Shown here piece by piece: positions 39,053-51,157 of a stretch of DNA of 64,000 bases (its first letter is position 1; the number at the start of each line of letters is the position of its first letter). This stretch comes from Paracyclopina nana (Eukaryota; Arthropoda; Copepoda; Cyclopoida; Cyclopettidae): contig JAGUCH010000003.1 in assembly GCA_019096065.1 (NCBI GenBank), positions 5,766,001 through 5,830,000 of the forward strand, in the 5' to 3' direction. The position numbers and the translations under genes were made by a program. The notes beneath the pieces were generated by a model. The model was not told the DNA's origin and did no database searches. It saw only the letters and a list, made by a program, of their open reading frames with translations.

Positions 39053-42000
39053 TTAATGTTTGCGTTTGGAGCGAAGCTGCCGCTTCACAATTGAATGAGG
39101 CGTGCTCAAGTGTTCGCCCTCGTCTTCTTCATCTTTCGGTGTGAATACCTAAAACAGAGCATAATTAATACACATTAATTTGCTTCCTAAAATTGTTTTT
39201 CATTATTTCCATGCATATCTGCTATGGGATCTACAGTAGAAATGAGTCACTTACATCTGGTCCAGGAGTGTGTGTGAATAACTTCCGCTTCCTCGTAGAC
39301 GGAGTGTGCGGCTTTGTAGCCACTTCCGCAACCGGTGTAAGCTTATTGCTGGTGTCATTGAGTGGCAGCGACATGCTTTCGGCTCCAGAGGTATTTTTTG
39401 AGCTGCACGACGCCTTTCGAGTATTTGGGCGGTTATTCCTTGACACCCTAGAGCCTCTCTTGGGCCGCTTGGACTGTTTGCTTTCATCTAGACTATTTGA
39501 GTCAAGGTCGTTGGTGGAGTTGCACTCGATACTATCTTCAAATGAGACTTGGGTCGGGACATTTTTCTTCTTCCTGCCGCGTCGCTTCTTGGAGCCAGAG
39601 CTTGCAGGAGTAGCATTGAGAGTACTGGCCGCATCGTCTTTGCTCGGGGACACGTTTTCGTCATCACTGTCTTCCACGGTTCTCCGCACGTTCATCACTT
39701 GCTTCACAGCTCCCGTAGGAACATGCTTCATCAATTCGGCATTTGTCTCCTTGAACTCGTCAATGATTTTGTCGTAGGATGCTTTCACCTTTGCTATTTC
39801 TGCAGCGTGTTTTGCTTTCAAGGACTCGATGAAAGGGGAGTCTTCTGTCGATTCGTTCTTTCTCTTGGGAGTCGTCACCTTGGATGCTAGAGTCTTGATT
39901 AGCTCAGATTTCTTACCGAGCTCTTCTCTCAGCATGCACAATTCTTGCTCTGTGGCGGTGTCCTTTTTCTTGGCTGGAGTGGAGTTGTGCATGACTTCCC
40001 GAAGCTTTGTACTTTCATGGCGCTCGATTGTCAACTCTTCAGTCTTCTTTTTCAGCATTTGCTCATAATGTGACATCAGCTTTTCTCGATCCTCCTTCAG
40101 CCGATTGACGTCGTAATTCAAGGCATCAACGTCTGACTGAAGCTTTTCAGCCTTGAAGCTCAACTCTTCCTTTTCGCGCGTTTTAATGTCCAATTCTTTT
40201 TTCAAGGCATCCACTGCGGACTCTCCGTGCTTGGAGGCGTCAACAGCCAACTTCAAGTTGGCCGCAGCAGAGATACTTTCTTTCAGACTATTTTCCACTT
40301 GAGCATTTTTGGCTGTTAACTGCTTCAGTTGCTTTCTGAGCATGTTCACCTCGGAATCAAGAGCGGTCACCTTCTCCTGGTTGTACTTCTCCCCCTAAAA
40401 ATTCATAATTTTGAATAAGAAATCAAGCCAGAGACGAAAACATCAAAACTACCTTAATGAGAGACTTTACTTCTTGCTCCAAATTCTTGATTTCCTTGTC
40501 TTTAGAAGCACTTTCAGACTCCTTATTTTCTACTACCTGGCGAAGTTTCTTATTTTCCATTTTCACTTGCTCTATTTCGTCATTAAGTGTTATCAGCTGT
40601 TGTTCACTGGCCATCTTCTTTGCCCATTTGACAGCTTCTTCTAATAAAAAAATAATAGCAACTAGGGATATGAGCAATGATACAATTAATAGCGAGAATT
40701 ATTTACCTTTTTGAACCACTTCTATTTGTGCCGTTGCACGCTCAACTTGCTCTTCTAGTTCAAACACTTGGAGCTCTTTCTCTTCAGCCCTAGATGATGC
40801 ATTCGTATATAATGCGTTCAGCTCTTCAACTTGGCCCTCCAATTCTTTAATGGTCTCATCTTTCCTTTCCAAATCGGCCTGAAGAAGATATTAATGTAAA
40901 ATTGCTCGCAAACGACTTGGTAAAAGCATAAGCCCAACAACAACAAAAAGTAAAATTAAAAAAATACTAGGGCTTACTTTCATGGAAGTCACAGTTGCCT
41001 CCAAATGCTTGATTTTTTTGTCTTGTGAGAGATAATCTTTGCCAGCCTCATCCAAGAGTGACTTTAACTCTGAAATCTGCTCTTTGCTGCTGGTAAGGTT
41101 ACTTTCGAGCTTTGCCTCAAGTTCCGCGATTTTGGGCTCGATGATCTGAGCTTTTAAAGCATCATTCGAGGTCTTCAGCTCAGCCTCCAGAGCGAGTGTT
41201 TTCCTTTGAAGGTCTGCAAGGGTAGCCTCGGAACAATTCAATTTATTCTTAACGCTTGCGGCTTGATCTTCAGCCTTTTTCTTCTCTTCAAGCACTGATG
41301 CATAGAGACTCTTGACAGCTTCCAATTCTTGCGAGATCTGCTGAATGTCCTTTTCTTTTTCCAACAGTTTCGATGCAACCATAGAATCGTCATGATTACT
41401 TTCATCATGATCAAGTCTTTGACGCTTCCTTGTCTGAACTAAGGCTTCCTCTAGTTTACTTATTCTCCAATCTGACAACTCTGAAGCCCGATCTTTTTCT
41501 TCTTGCAATCTCTGCTCCCAAGATGTCTCAATGTCAACCATCATTTTGTTGAATTCTTCGCACAATTCGCTGCGCACTTCGGTTTCCAGCTTCAAGTTCC
41601 TTTGCTTCTCTTCAATCAGCTGGACTTTAAGATTTTCAATCACTTTCATGAGACCATCATATTTAGAGTCAATAACGGTCTCATCATTCTCTTCGTCTTC
41701 TTCCATCACTGTCTCGTTATAAGCAAAATCATCAGGCTTTGGACACAAAGTGGAGCGAATTTGCGGATTCTCCCAAGCGATAGAGCCTCTGCTGCCAAAC
41801 AGACTTTTCTTGTTATTCTCCACTAAAATGGAAAACCTCGTTTTTCTCTTTGCAGGCTTTCGGTCATCTACTGGCTTTTTGAATTCTGGTTGCTTGGGCT
41901 CAGGCTGCAACTCAATGCTCACTTTGGAAGCGATCGCCGAAAACTTCAGAACTTGAAGGGATTCATCGAAAAGGTATGGAGACTGGCTCACATTGACAAT

Positions 42001-43476
42001 CATAGATGCCTTGCCCAAGCCAGTGAAACAAGGCTGCAAGAGCCGCGTGAGCTTTGATTCGCGATATGGCACATTTTGATGCTTCTTCGGATCCCTGATA
42101 CTTTGGTTATGACGCATAGCTTTGATGCACCGTCCAAGCACCAAAAGACTCGTGTTGATGTTGCAGGCTTCTTTTTGTCTATCTCCTGTGTTGAGCGTCT
42201 TCTTGATGCGTTCACTTCCAGCAAGGTCACAAAACGAGAGCATGCTGACACGAGCACAATGCGGCTGGTCCTTGTCAGCGACCCGAACTACTTTGACGGT
42301 GAAAATGCAATGACTGCGGCTAGAATTGTGGTTCAATCGAGTGGCTGCAAATTGCAAATTTTGGCGGCCGATCAGCAACAGTTGGTAAGCTTCGTCGGCA
42401 GAGAGCACAGACACTTCTTTCAGCCCCTTGATGTAGACAGAGCCACCCCGATCCTCCGCTAGTTTGAGGGGAATTCTGCGTGGCTTGTCGCCCTTGTTTT
42501 TTACCTCCGGCATCCTTTCAAGGAGGTCATAGATGTTCTCGTTGTAGATTTCAGCAAAGCTCACCCATACAGCATAGTGCAAGGATCTAGAGCCTACCTT
42601 CACAATAGTTTCATCTCGTACTCGACTAAGCAGGGAAGCAATGCTGCTTTGGCTATCTTCTTTGGAGCACTGCATCGTCTCCATGACTTGTTGCAACTCC
42701 TTGCCAAGGTCAAGAATGGCTCTCTTTTCGCCAGCCACCCTCTCTGCCTCTCTGGGTACGAGAGCAGCGACCCGGCTGAAGCCCAATGGCTTGATGTGAG
42801 CCTCCTCGCCGAGTAGCTTGCTGCCAACAGTGTTGAAAAGAACATCAAGAGCTCTCGGAAGGATTCCCGGTCGGGCTGAGTCACCTTGAATGGTGAACGT
42901 CTTTCCGGAGCATGTAGCACCGTACGTAAAAATGAGCTGATTTCGTCCTTCCAAGAAATCTTGAAGCCTCGGCAGCACCATCTCAGAAAACAGAACCGAC
43001 TGTTCAGTTTGCGGAGGAAAGATTTTGGTAAACGTGTATCGATGCGTGAGCTTGCCGTTGCCATTGACGGAGTTCTTGAATGCAGCAGAGTCGGGTGGAG
43101 CTGTGATGGCCACCTGATAGTCACTTTCGATGGAGACCACATCAGACTCTGGAATCGATTCACTCTCCTCACCGGACGTGCTATTTGTAATGCTGTAGTA
43201 TTGACTTTCTTCGTCCGTTTTCGGCTTCACCCTCAAGTAAACGCGAACAGACTCCTTGTTGGAGGGAGGTGGTAGCGCGACACTTTCTTCCATTTTCGAA
43301 AACTCACAGTTGAGGTTCTTCGGTGCGATCATGACTGCGCGAGGCTGAACAAAATGTGGATCAACGTCAGGGCCATCAATGAAAGACTTCATGGCCGCGT
43401 CGGAGGGCCTGAGCAACACTGACAACTCGTCATCAGGCACAATTCGGAAAGCCATTGCTTTACGAAAGCCCGCCAC
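39053..43476 (-). CDS. Kif20: Kinesin-6, KIF20-like
   Basis: Mitotic plus-end motor of the KIF20A/KIF20B (MKLP2) type, acting at the central spindle and in cytokinesis. Exons are 43476-40978, 40878-40707, 40640-40453, 40394-39255 and 39148-39053; all joins keep frame (1364 aa; a second Met at 43455 is also possible). Motor domain at residues about 75-520: P-loop GATCSGKT at about 182, switch I NHNSSRSHCIF, switch II DLAGSERIKKT. The motor carries a large insertion before switch I, as in kinesin-6. A coiled coil runs from about 610 to 1130, followed by a basic tail (SKKRRGRKKK) and several S/TP sites, then VFTPKDEEDEGE. Length lies between KIF20A and KIF20B. It is head-to-head with CIR1. Confidence 0.9.
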
Positions 43477-43734
43477 TCTTCAGAACGAACGGATTTTGAA
43501 ATGGATCAACAGAACAAGTTTAACCCCAACTCATTTGATAGTTTATTTATTCGGCAGGTTTTGCTCGCGCAGTAGCAAACGTTGTTCGTACTCGCCTTAC
43601 TTTAGCTAGACCGCTACTACAGCCCTTATTAGCCAATTTCGGCTGGTCGGCAGACGAGGCTGGAGGACAAAGATTGAGTTGCGTCATTACACCAAAACAT
43701 TCAACGTCAAAAAGCGAGAAGCTAGAAAATCAAA
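43477..43734. promoter_or_regulatory. Shared upstream region of KIF20 and CIR1
   Basis: The two start codons are 258 bp apart and point away from each other, so a bidirectional promoter is likely. No TATA box stands out. CCAATTTCGG is at about 43633. Confidence 0.45.
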
Positions 43735-44583
43735 ATGGGAAAGGGATTCAATAATTACATGTGCAAAAAGTTCTTCCACCCGGCCTCTCGGGATAACTTG
43801 AAGAGGGTGTGGATGGCTGAACAGCGCACTGAGGCGGAAAAAAAGAAGCAAGACGACCTCAGACAGCAATACGAACGTGAACAGGAGTTGTACAACAATA
43901 AAGCGCTCTTGTCCAAAGAATCAAAAGAAAAGCTTGAGCTAAACTTCATGTACGAGCCTCCTCCTGGCGCGCGTAAAGATGACAAAGAGAAGGAAGAAGG
44001 AGAGCCTGAGTACAAATTCGAGTGGCAAAGAACTTGGGGAACAGCTCCTCGTGAGTCTTGGGCTAAGGGCGATGATAGCATTAAAGATCAGCCCTTTGGT
44101 ATTCAGGTGCGCAACGTTCGTTGCGTCAAGTGCCACAAATACGGTCATATCAACACGGACAAAGAATGCCCAATGTATGGCAAGGCTCTAGACTCTGATG
44201 CACCTGTTGGCACGCTTGATCAGAAAAAACTCATCCAAGAAATGAAGGAAGATGGCATGAAAATGCGATTCACAGCTTGGGACTTACTTGAGGACCGCAG
44301 AGTGAAGCAGTACGAAATGCTTGAGCAGCCTAAACCCAAAGGAGATGATCCCATGGAAGCCCTGAAAACCATGTCGAAAGAGGAAAAACTGAAGCTATTG
44401 AAGAAGCTCGAAAAACTTGAAAAGAAAAAAGACAAGAAGAAGAAAAAGAAGAAGAAGCGGTCTCGTGATGACAGTGGTAGTAGTCATAGTGACGATGATC
44501 GAAGAGCCTCCAAGCATTCGTCTAGGAAGCACAGCCACAAGAAAGATAATAGGGATAAATCATCAAGGCGTCACAAAGATTAA
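43735..44583 (+). CDS. Cir1: CIR1, corepressor interacting with RBPJ
   Basis: 282-aa single-exon nuclear protein that in vertebrates links RBPJ/CSL to histone deacetylase complexes and is also found with spliceosomes. The N-terminal CIR domain is well conserved ([27 protein letters not shown]-type string, [19 protein letters not shown]). Then [28 protein letters not shown], a CCHC knuckle (CX2CX4HX5C). The C-terminus is a Lys-rich coiled segment and an SR/RS/His tail. The tail is shorter than in human CIR1 (450 aa). AATAAA near 44667. Confidence 0.93.
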   Translation: MGKGFNNYMCKKFFHPASRDNLKRVWMAEQRTEAEKKKQDDLRQQYEREQELYNNKALLSKESKEKLELNFMYEPPPGARKDDKEKEEGEPEYKFEWQRTWGTAPRESWAKGDDSIKDQPFGIQVRNVRCVKCHKYGHINTDKECPMYGKALDSDAPVGTLDQKKLIQEMKEDGMKMRFTAWDLLEDRRVKQYEMLEQPKPKGDDPMEALKTMSKEEKLKLLKKLEKLEKKKDKKKKKKKKRSRDDSGSSHSDDDRRASKHSSRKHSHKKDNRDKSSRRHKD

Positions 44584-45049
44584 AACCAGTTGTTTCATTC
44601 AGATCATTGCAATTGCATGAAATTCTAGGTTATTTGGCACTTTTTTGTGCCGAAGATTGAGGTGTTTAAATAAAGATTGAGCATAAAGGATTATCAAGAT
44701 TTCGATAATGATGCGCATGCATCAGCAGCAAAAAATGCAACCAGATCAGGACATCTTTAATTATGGGCTACTGCACCCAATCGCAAAAAATTGATATTGC
44801 AAGTAATTCAGTCAAGATTTCTGCTGATAAATATTTTTTTAATGGACAGTATGGAATTATCGGCCAAATTTCCGCTGCCTGTAATGATGCATGCATGCGC
44901 TCGCTATCGCGGAATTGCGCGCGTTGTAGACCATATACGTTAATATACTACTTCGAGCCGGTACGAGCGAGATTTTCTGCAAAGCAAGGGATTGCCTCTT
45001 TCCTGGATTCAATTCTGACTCATCTTACCGCTTCTCTGATCACAGCGAA
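44584..45049. other. Intergenic between CIR1 and gelsolin
   Basis: 3' UTR of CIR1 and upstream region of the gelsolin gene. A plus ORF at 44763-45197 overlaps the gelsolin first exon in another frame and has no support. Confidence 0.4.
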
Positions 45050-46978
45050 ATGTCCAACTTTAGCTCTGCTGGCCAAGAACCTGGCTTGGAAATCTGGAGG
45101 ATCGAGGACTTCGAGGCGGTCCCCTATGACACGGCCAACTATGGCAAGTTCCATACTGGAGATTCCTATGTCGTTCTCAAGGTATGCTAGTGAATGAACC
45201 CTTCACTTTTTTTCGTGTGTCATGATAAAGTATTTCTTCATGCAAAGACAACCTTGAAAGGAGGAAAATTGTGTTGGGATCTTCACTTTTGGCTGGGACA
45301 AGAGTCCTCTCAAGATGAGCAGGGTACAGCAGCTATAAAAGCTGTTGAGCTTGACACCCATCTTGGAGGATCTCCAGTCCAGCATAGGGAGGTGCAAGAA
45401 CACGAAAGCTCTCTCTTTGAGTCCCATTTCAAAAAGGGCATCAAGTATCTACCCGGTGGCGTCAAGTCTGGATTCACCCACGTTGATCCCGAGGCTGTTG
45501 AAAAGAGGCTTTTCATTGTCAAAGGGAAGAGGAATATCAAGGTCAAGCAAGTGGATCTATGCTTCTCAAGTCTGAACAAATCGGACTGCTTCATCCTTGA
45601 TTGCGGCAAGAACCATGATATCTTTGTCTACATGCCTGATGGAGCCTCTAGAATGGAACGGTTCAGAGCTAATCAAGCTGCTACTGAAATCAGGGATGAA
45701 GATCATGCCGGAAATGCCAATGTGGAAATCATTGATGCCTTCTCTGATGATGCTTCCAAGTTCTTTGAGGCTCTTGGTGGCGGGTGTAGCGAGGATGTTC
45801 CGGACAGCTCCAATGAGCCTGATCATGATGCTCCTGTTACCAATGTGGTTTTGCTGAGAGTATCTGACAACGGTGATGAAGATATTGAAGTGGAGGAAGT
45901 TAGTGGAAAACCTTTGTCTCAGGATTTGCTGAACCCTCAGGTAATAATCCAAGCATATTTTCTAAGCACAAATCAATATTGGCCCATCATTCAGGATTGC
46001 TTCATTTTAAACTCTGGTTCAGCCAACGGAATATTTGTATGGATTGGGAGTGGCTCCACAAGTGAAGAGCGTCTCAAGGCATTCAATCATGCGGAGGCTT
46101 ACTTGGCCAAATCTGGTCTGCCGAAATGGACTAAAGTCACGAGGATTGTGGAGCACGCAGAAACAGCCGCATTCAAGCAGTACTTCAGTATATGGAAGGA
46201 ACCTGAGGAGTCTGCAAGCTTTGGCCTTGGACGAGTATATCCTCGAGAGGCCATTGCTGAATGGGACGTGGCCAGCCTCCACGCTGAGAATCGAAGGCGT
46301 TTGTCCAAATCTGGAGGTGCTGCCATAGGATTTATGCCGGATGATAGCAAGGGTGCCAAAGAAATATACCGAATTGAAGATATGGAGCTAGCACATGTCC
46401 CTGATGAGAATGGCTTCTTTTTTGGTGGGGATTCATACGTGATCAAGTATACTTATGACTCTGGATGCATCATTTACTTTTGGCTGGGTGGCAACTCCAG
46501 CCAGGATGAAAAAGCTGCCGCTGCTCTTCAAGCCCTCAAAATGGACCAAGACCTTAGTGGACAAGCTGTTCAAGTGAGAGTTGTTCAGGGCCTAGAGCCA
46601 CGACATTTCATCAAAATGTTCAATGGAGAAATGGTTGTGTTCATGGGTGGAAAAGCCAGTGGCTTCAAGAATGTCCATGATCATGACACTTACGACACAG
46701 ATGGCACTCGACTCTTTCGAATTAGGTGCACTTCCCTTGATGATTTGAGGGCTGAGCAAGTTGCCGAGGTGGCTCCGTCCCTAATCTCCGAGGACGTATT
46801 TCTTCTTGAAACTCCATCCGTGACGTACTTGTGGATTGGCCAAGCCTCCGAGGCTGATGAGCTTGAAGCTGCTAAGCGCATGGCTGAGAAAATATCTCCA
46901 GGAAGGACTCTTCTCGAGGTCAAGGAAGGGTCGGAGCCCGAAGGGTTTTGGGATGGACTTGGAGGAAACAACTACTGA
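45050..46978 (+). CDS. Gelsolin-family actin-severing protein with five domains
   Basis: Exons are 45050-45181, 45248-45940 and 45995-46978 (66- and 54-bp introns), giving 602 aa. The second intron has no stop and is in frame, so an unspliced reading hides it; splicing restores the family string DCFILNSG. Gelsolin repeats: G1 ([12 protein letters not shown] ... [18 protein letters not shown]), G2 ([16 protein letters not shown]), G3 (VVLLRVSDN), G4 ([13 protein letters not shown] ... [17 protein letters not shown]) and G5 (RLFRIRCTS ... EGFWDGLGG). It stops where G6 would start. There is no villin headpiece and no signal peptide, so it is cytoplasmic. Calcium-regulated severing or capping is expected of the family; loss of G6 should alter calcium control. 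Confidence 0.9.
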
Positions 46979-47991
46979 AAGAGATGACAAGACAGTTCTT
47001 GACTATGAGAAGCTAGAGCTGCTCCAAGCAGAGAGGGATTGTATCAAGTGTTCAAGTTTGATAATGGCAATATTACCTTATTTCAACAAAATATCAAATG
47101 CTTATTTCTCATTCAACCTATGAATTGCATTAAATAAAACATTCTATGGTATATAGCAATATGAAAATGACTATTTTTTTCAAGCGACTGATTTTCAGCT
47201 TACAATGTTGTATAAACAAATTATAATCAACTTTATAATTTGACATTGAGCAAAACTAATGTTTTTCTGACAACTTACATTACCGAAATTTTTCAACTTA
47301 TAATTGAATTTATAAGATGCAATAAATAGTTATTTCAGAGAAATTTTAAAAATGATCTTCAACTTACATGACCAACTTATATGTCACATATCACTATATA
47401 AAAAACTTGGCATTAAGGCTTACCAAATCCAACTTACATCCAACTTAGATCCAACTGAAGGTAAGGCGAAACACTTAGTGGGGAAGCGTTTCATTCTTTG
47501 GACGCGAGTTTCTTAACCGAAAATTTCTTGATTGCAAGCGCGGCAGCAGAGCACTCATGCAAATGTAGTCGGAGAAAGTGGAATGCATGACAACTCACTT
47601 GAATAATATTTACTCGTCATTTTACTAACCTGGCCAAATTGCAGTTAAAATCATTAAGTATATGCTGAAGCACATCAATATATGTGCTACCATCCCTTGC
47701 TTAAGAAAAATATTTGACAACGCTATACAAACGCACAATTTGTGGTATTTAACGTTAAGAGAAAAGATGCAAATAAATAGCGTGATAATTTAAAGCCATT
47801 CTGAGGAAGTCAATGGTAGCATATATTTTTACGGCAATATGTTGCTAACTTGCGCGCCGCTACCTCCTGGATGAGTTTCTTTTAGTCTCTAGCAACTACT
47901 TGTGAAATCGAATTCATGATAATCGTCGGCCGGAAAATATGGCTCATTCATAAGAGCTAATTAGCTATCACAACCAATTGGGGCAACAACT
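46979..47991. other. Intergenic, AT-rich
   Basis: About 1 kb with no gene. CAACTTACAT-like words recur around 47270-47460. Nothing else seen. Confidence 0.4.
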
Positions 47992-49152
47992 ATGACGAAA
48001 AAAATGCTGCATTCAATGGTCACCATAATTGTGGCCTTGCTTTTCAACTCATCTCTAGCTCAGGATATTACTTGTACAAAACACGACTTGAGCATGGCTC
48101 TGGTCCACCTAAAAACTTGCTCAATTCAGGGTAAGTGTTGATAAAAAAGATACCCAAATCAGGGGATATACTCAAATTATTTTGAAATAGTTTGTTGCTC
48201 CAATCAAGTAGCCAGACTCAATCACAAATATTTTCTTCTATTTAGAGCCCCAAGTTATTCAAGAAAAATTGTTGAAAGGAAGTGATTTTTGTGATGAAGT
48301 GAATGAGCTATTGCTGCGATGCGTGAGCCCAGTCAAGGGCTGCTTTCAACCCATTTTCGTGACGGAAATCGCACATGCACTGATGCATGATGTCATTCCC
48401 CTAAATAAACCAAAGCTGTTCCAAAGGATCAACCCTGGAAACTGCTCACTTACTGCAAAGCAGTACGCTGCCAAGCCAGGTCAGCCGAAATTGCAGTCAA
48501 AAGTTTGCAAGTGAGTTGGAGGGAACAAAATGATTATTCATATAATTTTCATTCACCTTTTATTTCTCACAGCTTTGTGGAATCCTGGGAAAATCGCTTT
48601 CGGTACAGCCAATGCAAAGAACATGCAAACGAGCTCATGAAAGAGAAACTGGCACAATTTCGAGGGCAACGTGAAAAATTGATGCTAACCGTTTGCAAGA
48701 CTGTGGATCAGCTCTTAGGCTGCGGTCGCTTATTGCACCGTTGCCTCACTTCCTCAGAGGTAATATTAGACCTACTTCACTTTTTCTTCTAGAAGTAAAC
48801 GATATCCTTTTATCTAGATTGAACTCATAAACTCTTCGTTATTGGACAACCTAGAAGAGCTTTTGTCGAACTTAGAGGTACTGAAAACAGTTAAGTATTA
48901 ATTACTATTAGCTCACAATTGTTCCAGGCCAAAACTGGATTCCACCCCTCAACTTGCAAGGCTTTTGAAAAAGACCAGAGACTCAGACCAATACAAAGTG
49001 ACCCGTTGGAAGAGCAATCTGTGCGGCTAGCTTCCCCATCACTGAACGTGCTGGATTTCAGTAGTCGTGCCAGAAGCTTTGGGCTAAACTTGACGCATTC
49101 AACACCACTTACGTTAGCTTTGGTCAGCCTCTATGCCCTACTTGCCTCATAA
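47992..49152 (+). CDS. Secreted/GPI-type protein with conserved-looking cysteines, unknown
   Basis: Five exons, 47992-48130, 48246-48510, 48573-48759, 48818-48877 and 48928-49152; every join keeps the frame (291 aa). Signal peptide at residues 1 to about 23 (ending SSLAQ). The mature protein has two similar Cys-containing halves (TCTKHDLSMALVHLKTC ... FCDEVNELLLRCVSPVKGC; then KLMLTVCKTVDQLLGCGRLLHRC-like string). It ends in a Ser-rich stretch followed by a hydrophobic terminus without a basic tail (LTLALVSLYALLAS), the pattern of a GPI-anchor signal. Introns are 50-115 bp. No family recognised. It lies 65 bp from the end of the convergent transcobalamin-like gene. Confidence 0.75.
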
Positions 49153-49216
49153 AGATACGAAATACCAAGTTTGCAGATTAAAATTGTGAAACGCAGTAAA
49201 AGATGATATTTCGACA

Positions 49217-50742
49217 TTATTTGTAGATAAAAGAGTAGACATATCCCTCAGAAACAATTTCAGACTCGAGATCAATCATAGGAGCAGAAACGCCTCGGCC
49301 CTCCTTAAACATGAACCAGTTGTAATGAAGGTCACGCTGAGACCTCAACCCATTGATTTCTACCACGGCCTTGCCCAGCACAGTGGCCTCCACTTGGAAA
49401 ATGAAGGTTTTAGGGTGCTCGTTGGCATAAGCCCTCAGGATACTTAGCAGACTTTGGCCTCTTTTGGCAGGCATGCGATCCACAAACGTGTTCTGAGCGT
49501 AGATTTGGTCAGTGATTTCAATTGAAATTTCGAAGCTGTCATGAGTCCGGGACCAGCTGGATTCACAGTTGATCTTGCTAACATGATCGACACTTCGGGA
49601 TGTCAAGCCACCAATAGCAAGGCTGGTAAAGGTGATTGATGAGCCAAAGCTTCCGTCCTATGGTAATGTAAGATTTTCATGAAATTACTTAAAAATGTGT
49701 CAAATGAATTCAAGACGCACCGGCTTTTGGGCATTGATCAGCCATTTACGAGCTTCAGCAAATCTGAATGGCTGCAAGCTCTTCGGTATGCCCAGCCTCG
49801 ACAAATCAGCATGGATGGCCAAAGTTGTGGTATACACCATTCCAAAACCACCATCATCCCGCTGCTTCTTGTAGATGTACTTGAGATTTCTGACAGCAAT
49901 GTTGTAAAGGACCCGCTTAGTGTCACTCTTCGAGTCCAAATGAGCGTAATGTGTCTGCAAGCACCTAATAGCCATAGCATTCAACGATGCTCTTTCCACA
50001 CCAAGAGGGTAATCTGCAACCTGTCAAAGGAGTTATTATGTGAGAAACGTGGAAAGGAGGCTAGTTCACTTACATCTGCACCATCGACATCATAGGTGGG
50101 GATGGAAAGCAATTTAAAAACGTCGTAAGTGTAATTGTTGGCCAATTCCAAGTTCTTGTTGTTGCAAAGAACCAACATCATTAGGGGGAGTGTCAATGGG
50201 GGCTCATTGGTCCATTGGTCAAGCTGCTTGCGCTCCACAACTTCCTTTCGCACTCTCCGGTTGATTTCGGCAATCAGGTTGTATCCAAAGTAATTGGTCG
50301 GATCCATTTCGCACGTGAGCCGCAAAACGCTCACCAATTCAGCAATGGCATTGTCATTAAGGCCAGCGAGGCTTCCAGCCTTGCTGACGGCTATGAAGAA
50401 ATCCGCATGGACTCGCTCCATGTTTTGACGAATGATGCTGCTCTCGTTAGACTTGGCGTAGCTGAAGACCCCCGAAATGGCTGCCCTTTCCGCCGCGAGG
50501 CCCAATATGGCGATAGAGGCCTCTTTGCGAGGCCAAAATCCAGTTACTGGATCGCGTTCATTCCACAAATAATCTTCTGCTCGAAGTCGAGCTGAAATCC
50601 AATTTCATTACAAAAAAAATGCGACTACTATATGAGTGGTACAATTACCTCTGTCAGCCAGCTCCGTTTCATCGGGGGTCTCATCTGTCCCACCATGACA
50701 AGTTCTCAGACAAAGATAAAAAAGGAGAGCTATCTTCAACAT
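49217..50742 (-). CDS. Transcobalamin-like cobalamin-binding protein (CG3556 type)
   Basis: Secreted protein of the eukaryotic cobalamin-binding family with a C-terminal DUF4430-like region. Exons are 50742-50649, 50591-50074, 50020-49721 and 49657-49217, all in frame (450 aa). Signal peptide MLKIALLFYLCLRTCHG. The alpha/alpha toroid is recognisable by repeated helices and strings such as LNAMAIRCLQTHY and DGGFGMVYTTTLAIHADL, comparable to GHFGNVYSTPLALQ in human transcobalamin, and by DGSFGSSITFTSLAIGGL. The C-terminal domain (SLLSILRAYANEHP ... YVYSFIYK) fits the second lobe. Whether invertebrate members bind B12 is uncertain. Length agrees with the family (about 420-450 aa). Confidence 0.85.
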
Positions 50743-51157
50743 CCTCCTGGAGCATCAGTGACTACTCGACTAAAGAAAGTCTCTCTCAGCTGAGAGGTAT
50801 CAGTAGTCAATTGAGCTCAGCCAGAAAAACCAGAAAATGGCAAATTTCTGCTCTCTAAAAATAGCAAACGTTTACTATTCAACTTTTATTTGGAAACACA
50901 CATGATAATTTATGGGCTATACAAATGATCGGGCAAGACATTCATAAAAATGATCAGAGAACAGAAGACTGCATTCGAATGATTTGTAAATTCATGACTA
51001 CAAGCCAATCAAGGGCAGTTATAAGATTACCTTTCGCAGCACAAGCCGTCTTCTTTTGTGATGAATCAAAGCATGAATGGGTTCATTTTCATTTGCATCA
51101 CTTGAAACTCGTAGAACGAAAAAGGATTAAAGGGTGAAGCATGTTTGTAGGTATGAA
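50743..51157. other. Intergenic, promoter of transcobalamin-like gene and 3' UTR of SRRM1
   Basis: No gene supported. Plus ORFs here are chance readings. Confidence 0.4.
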
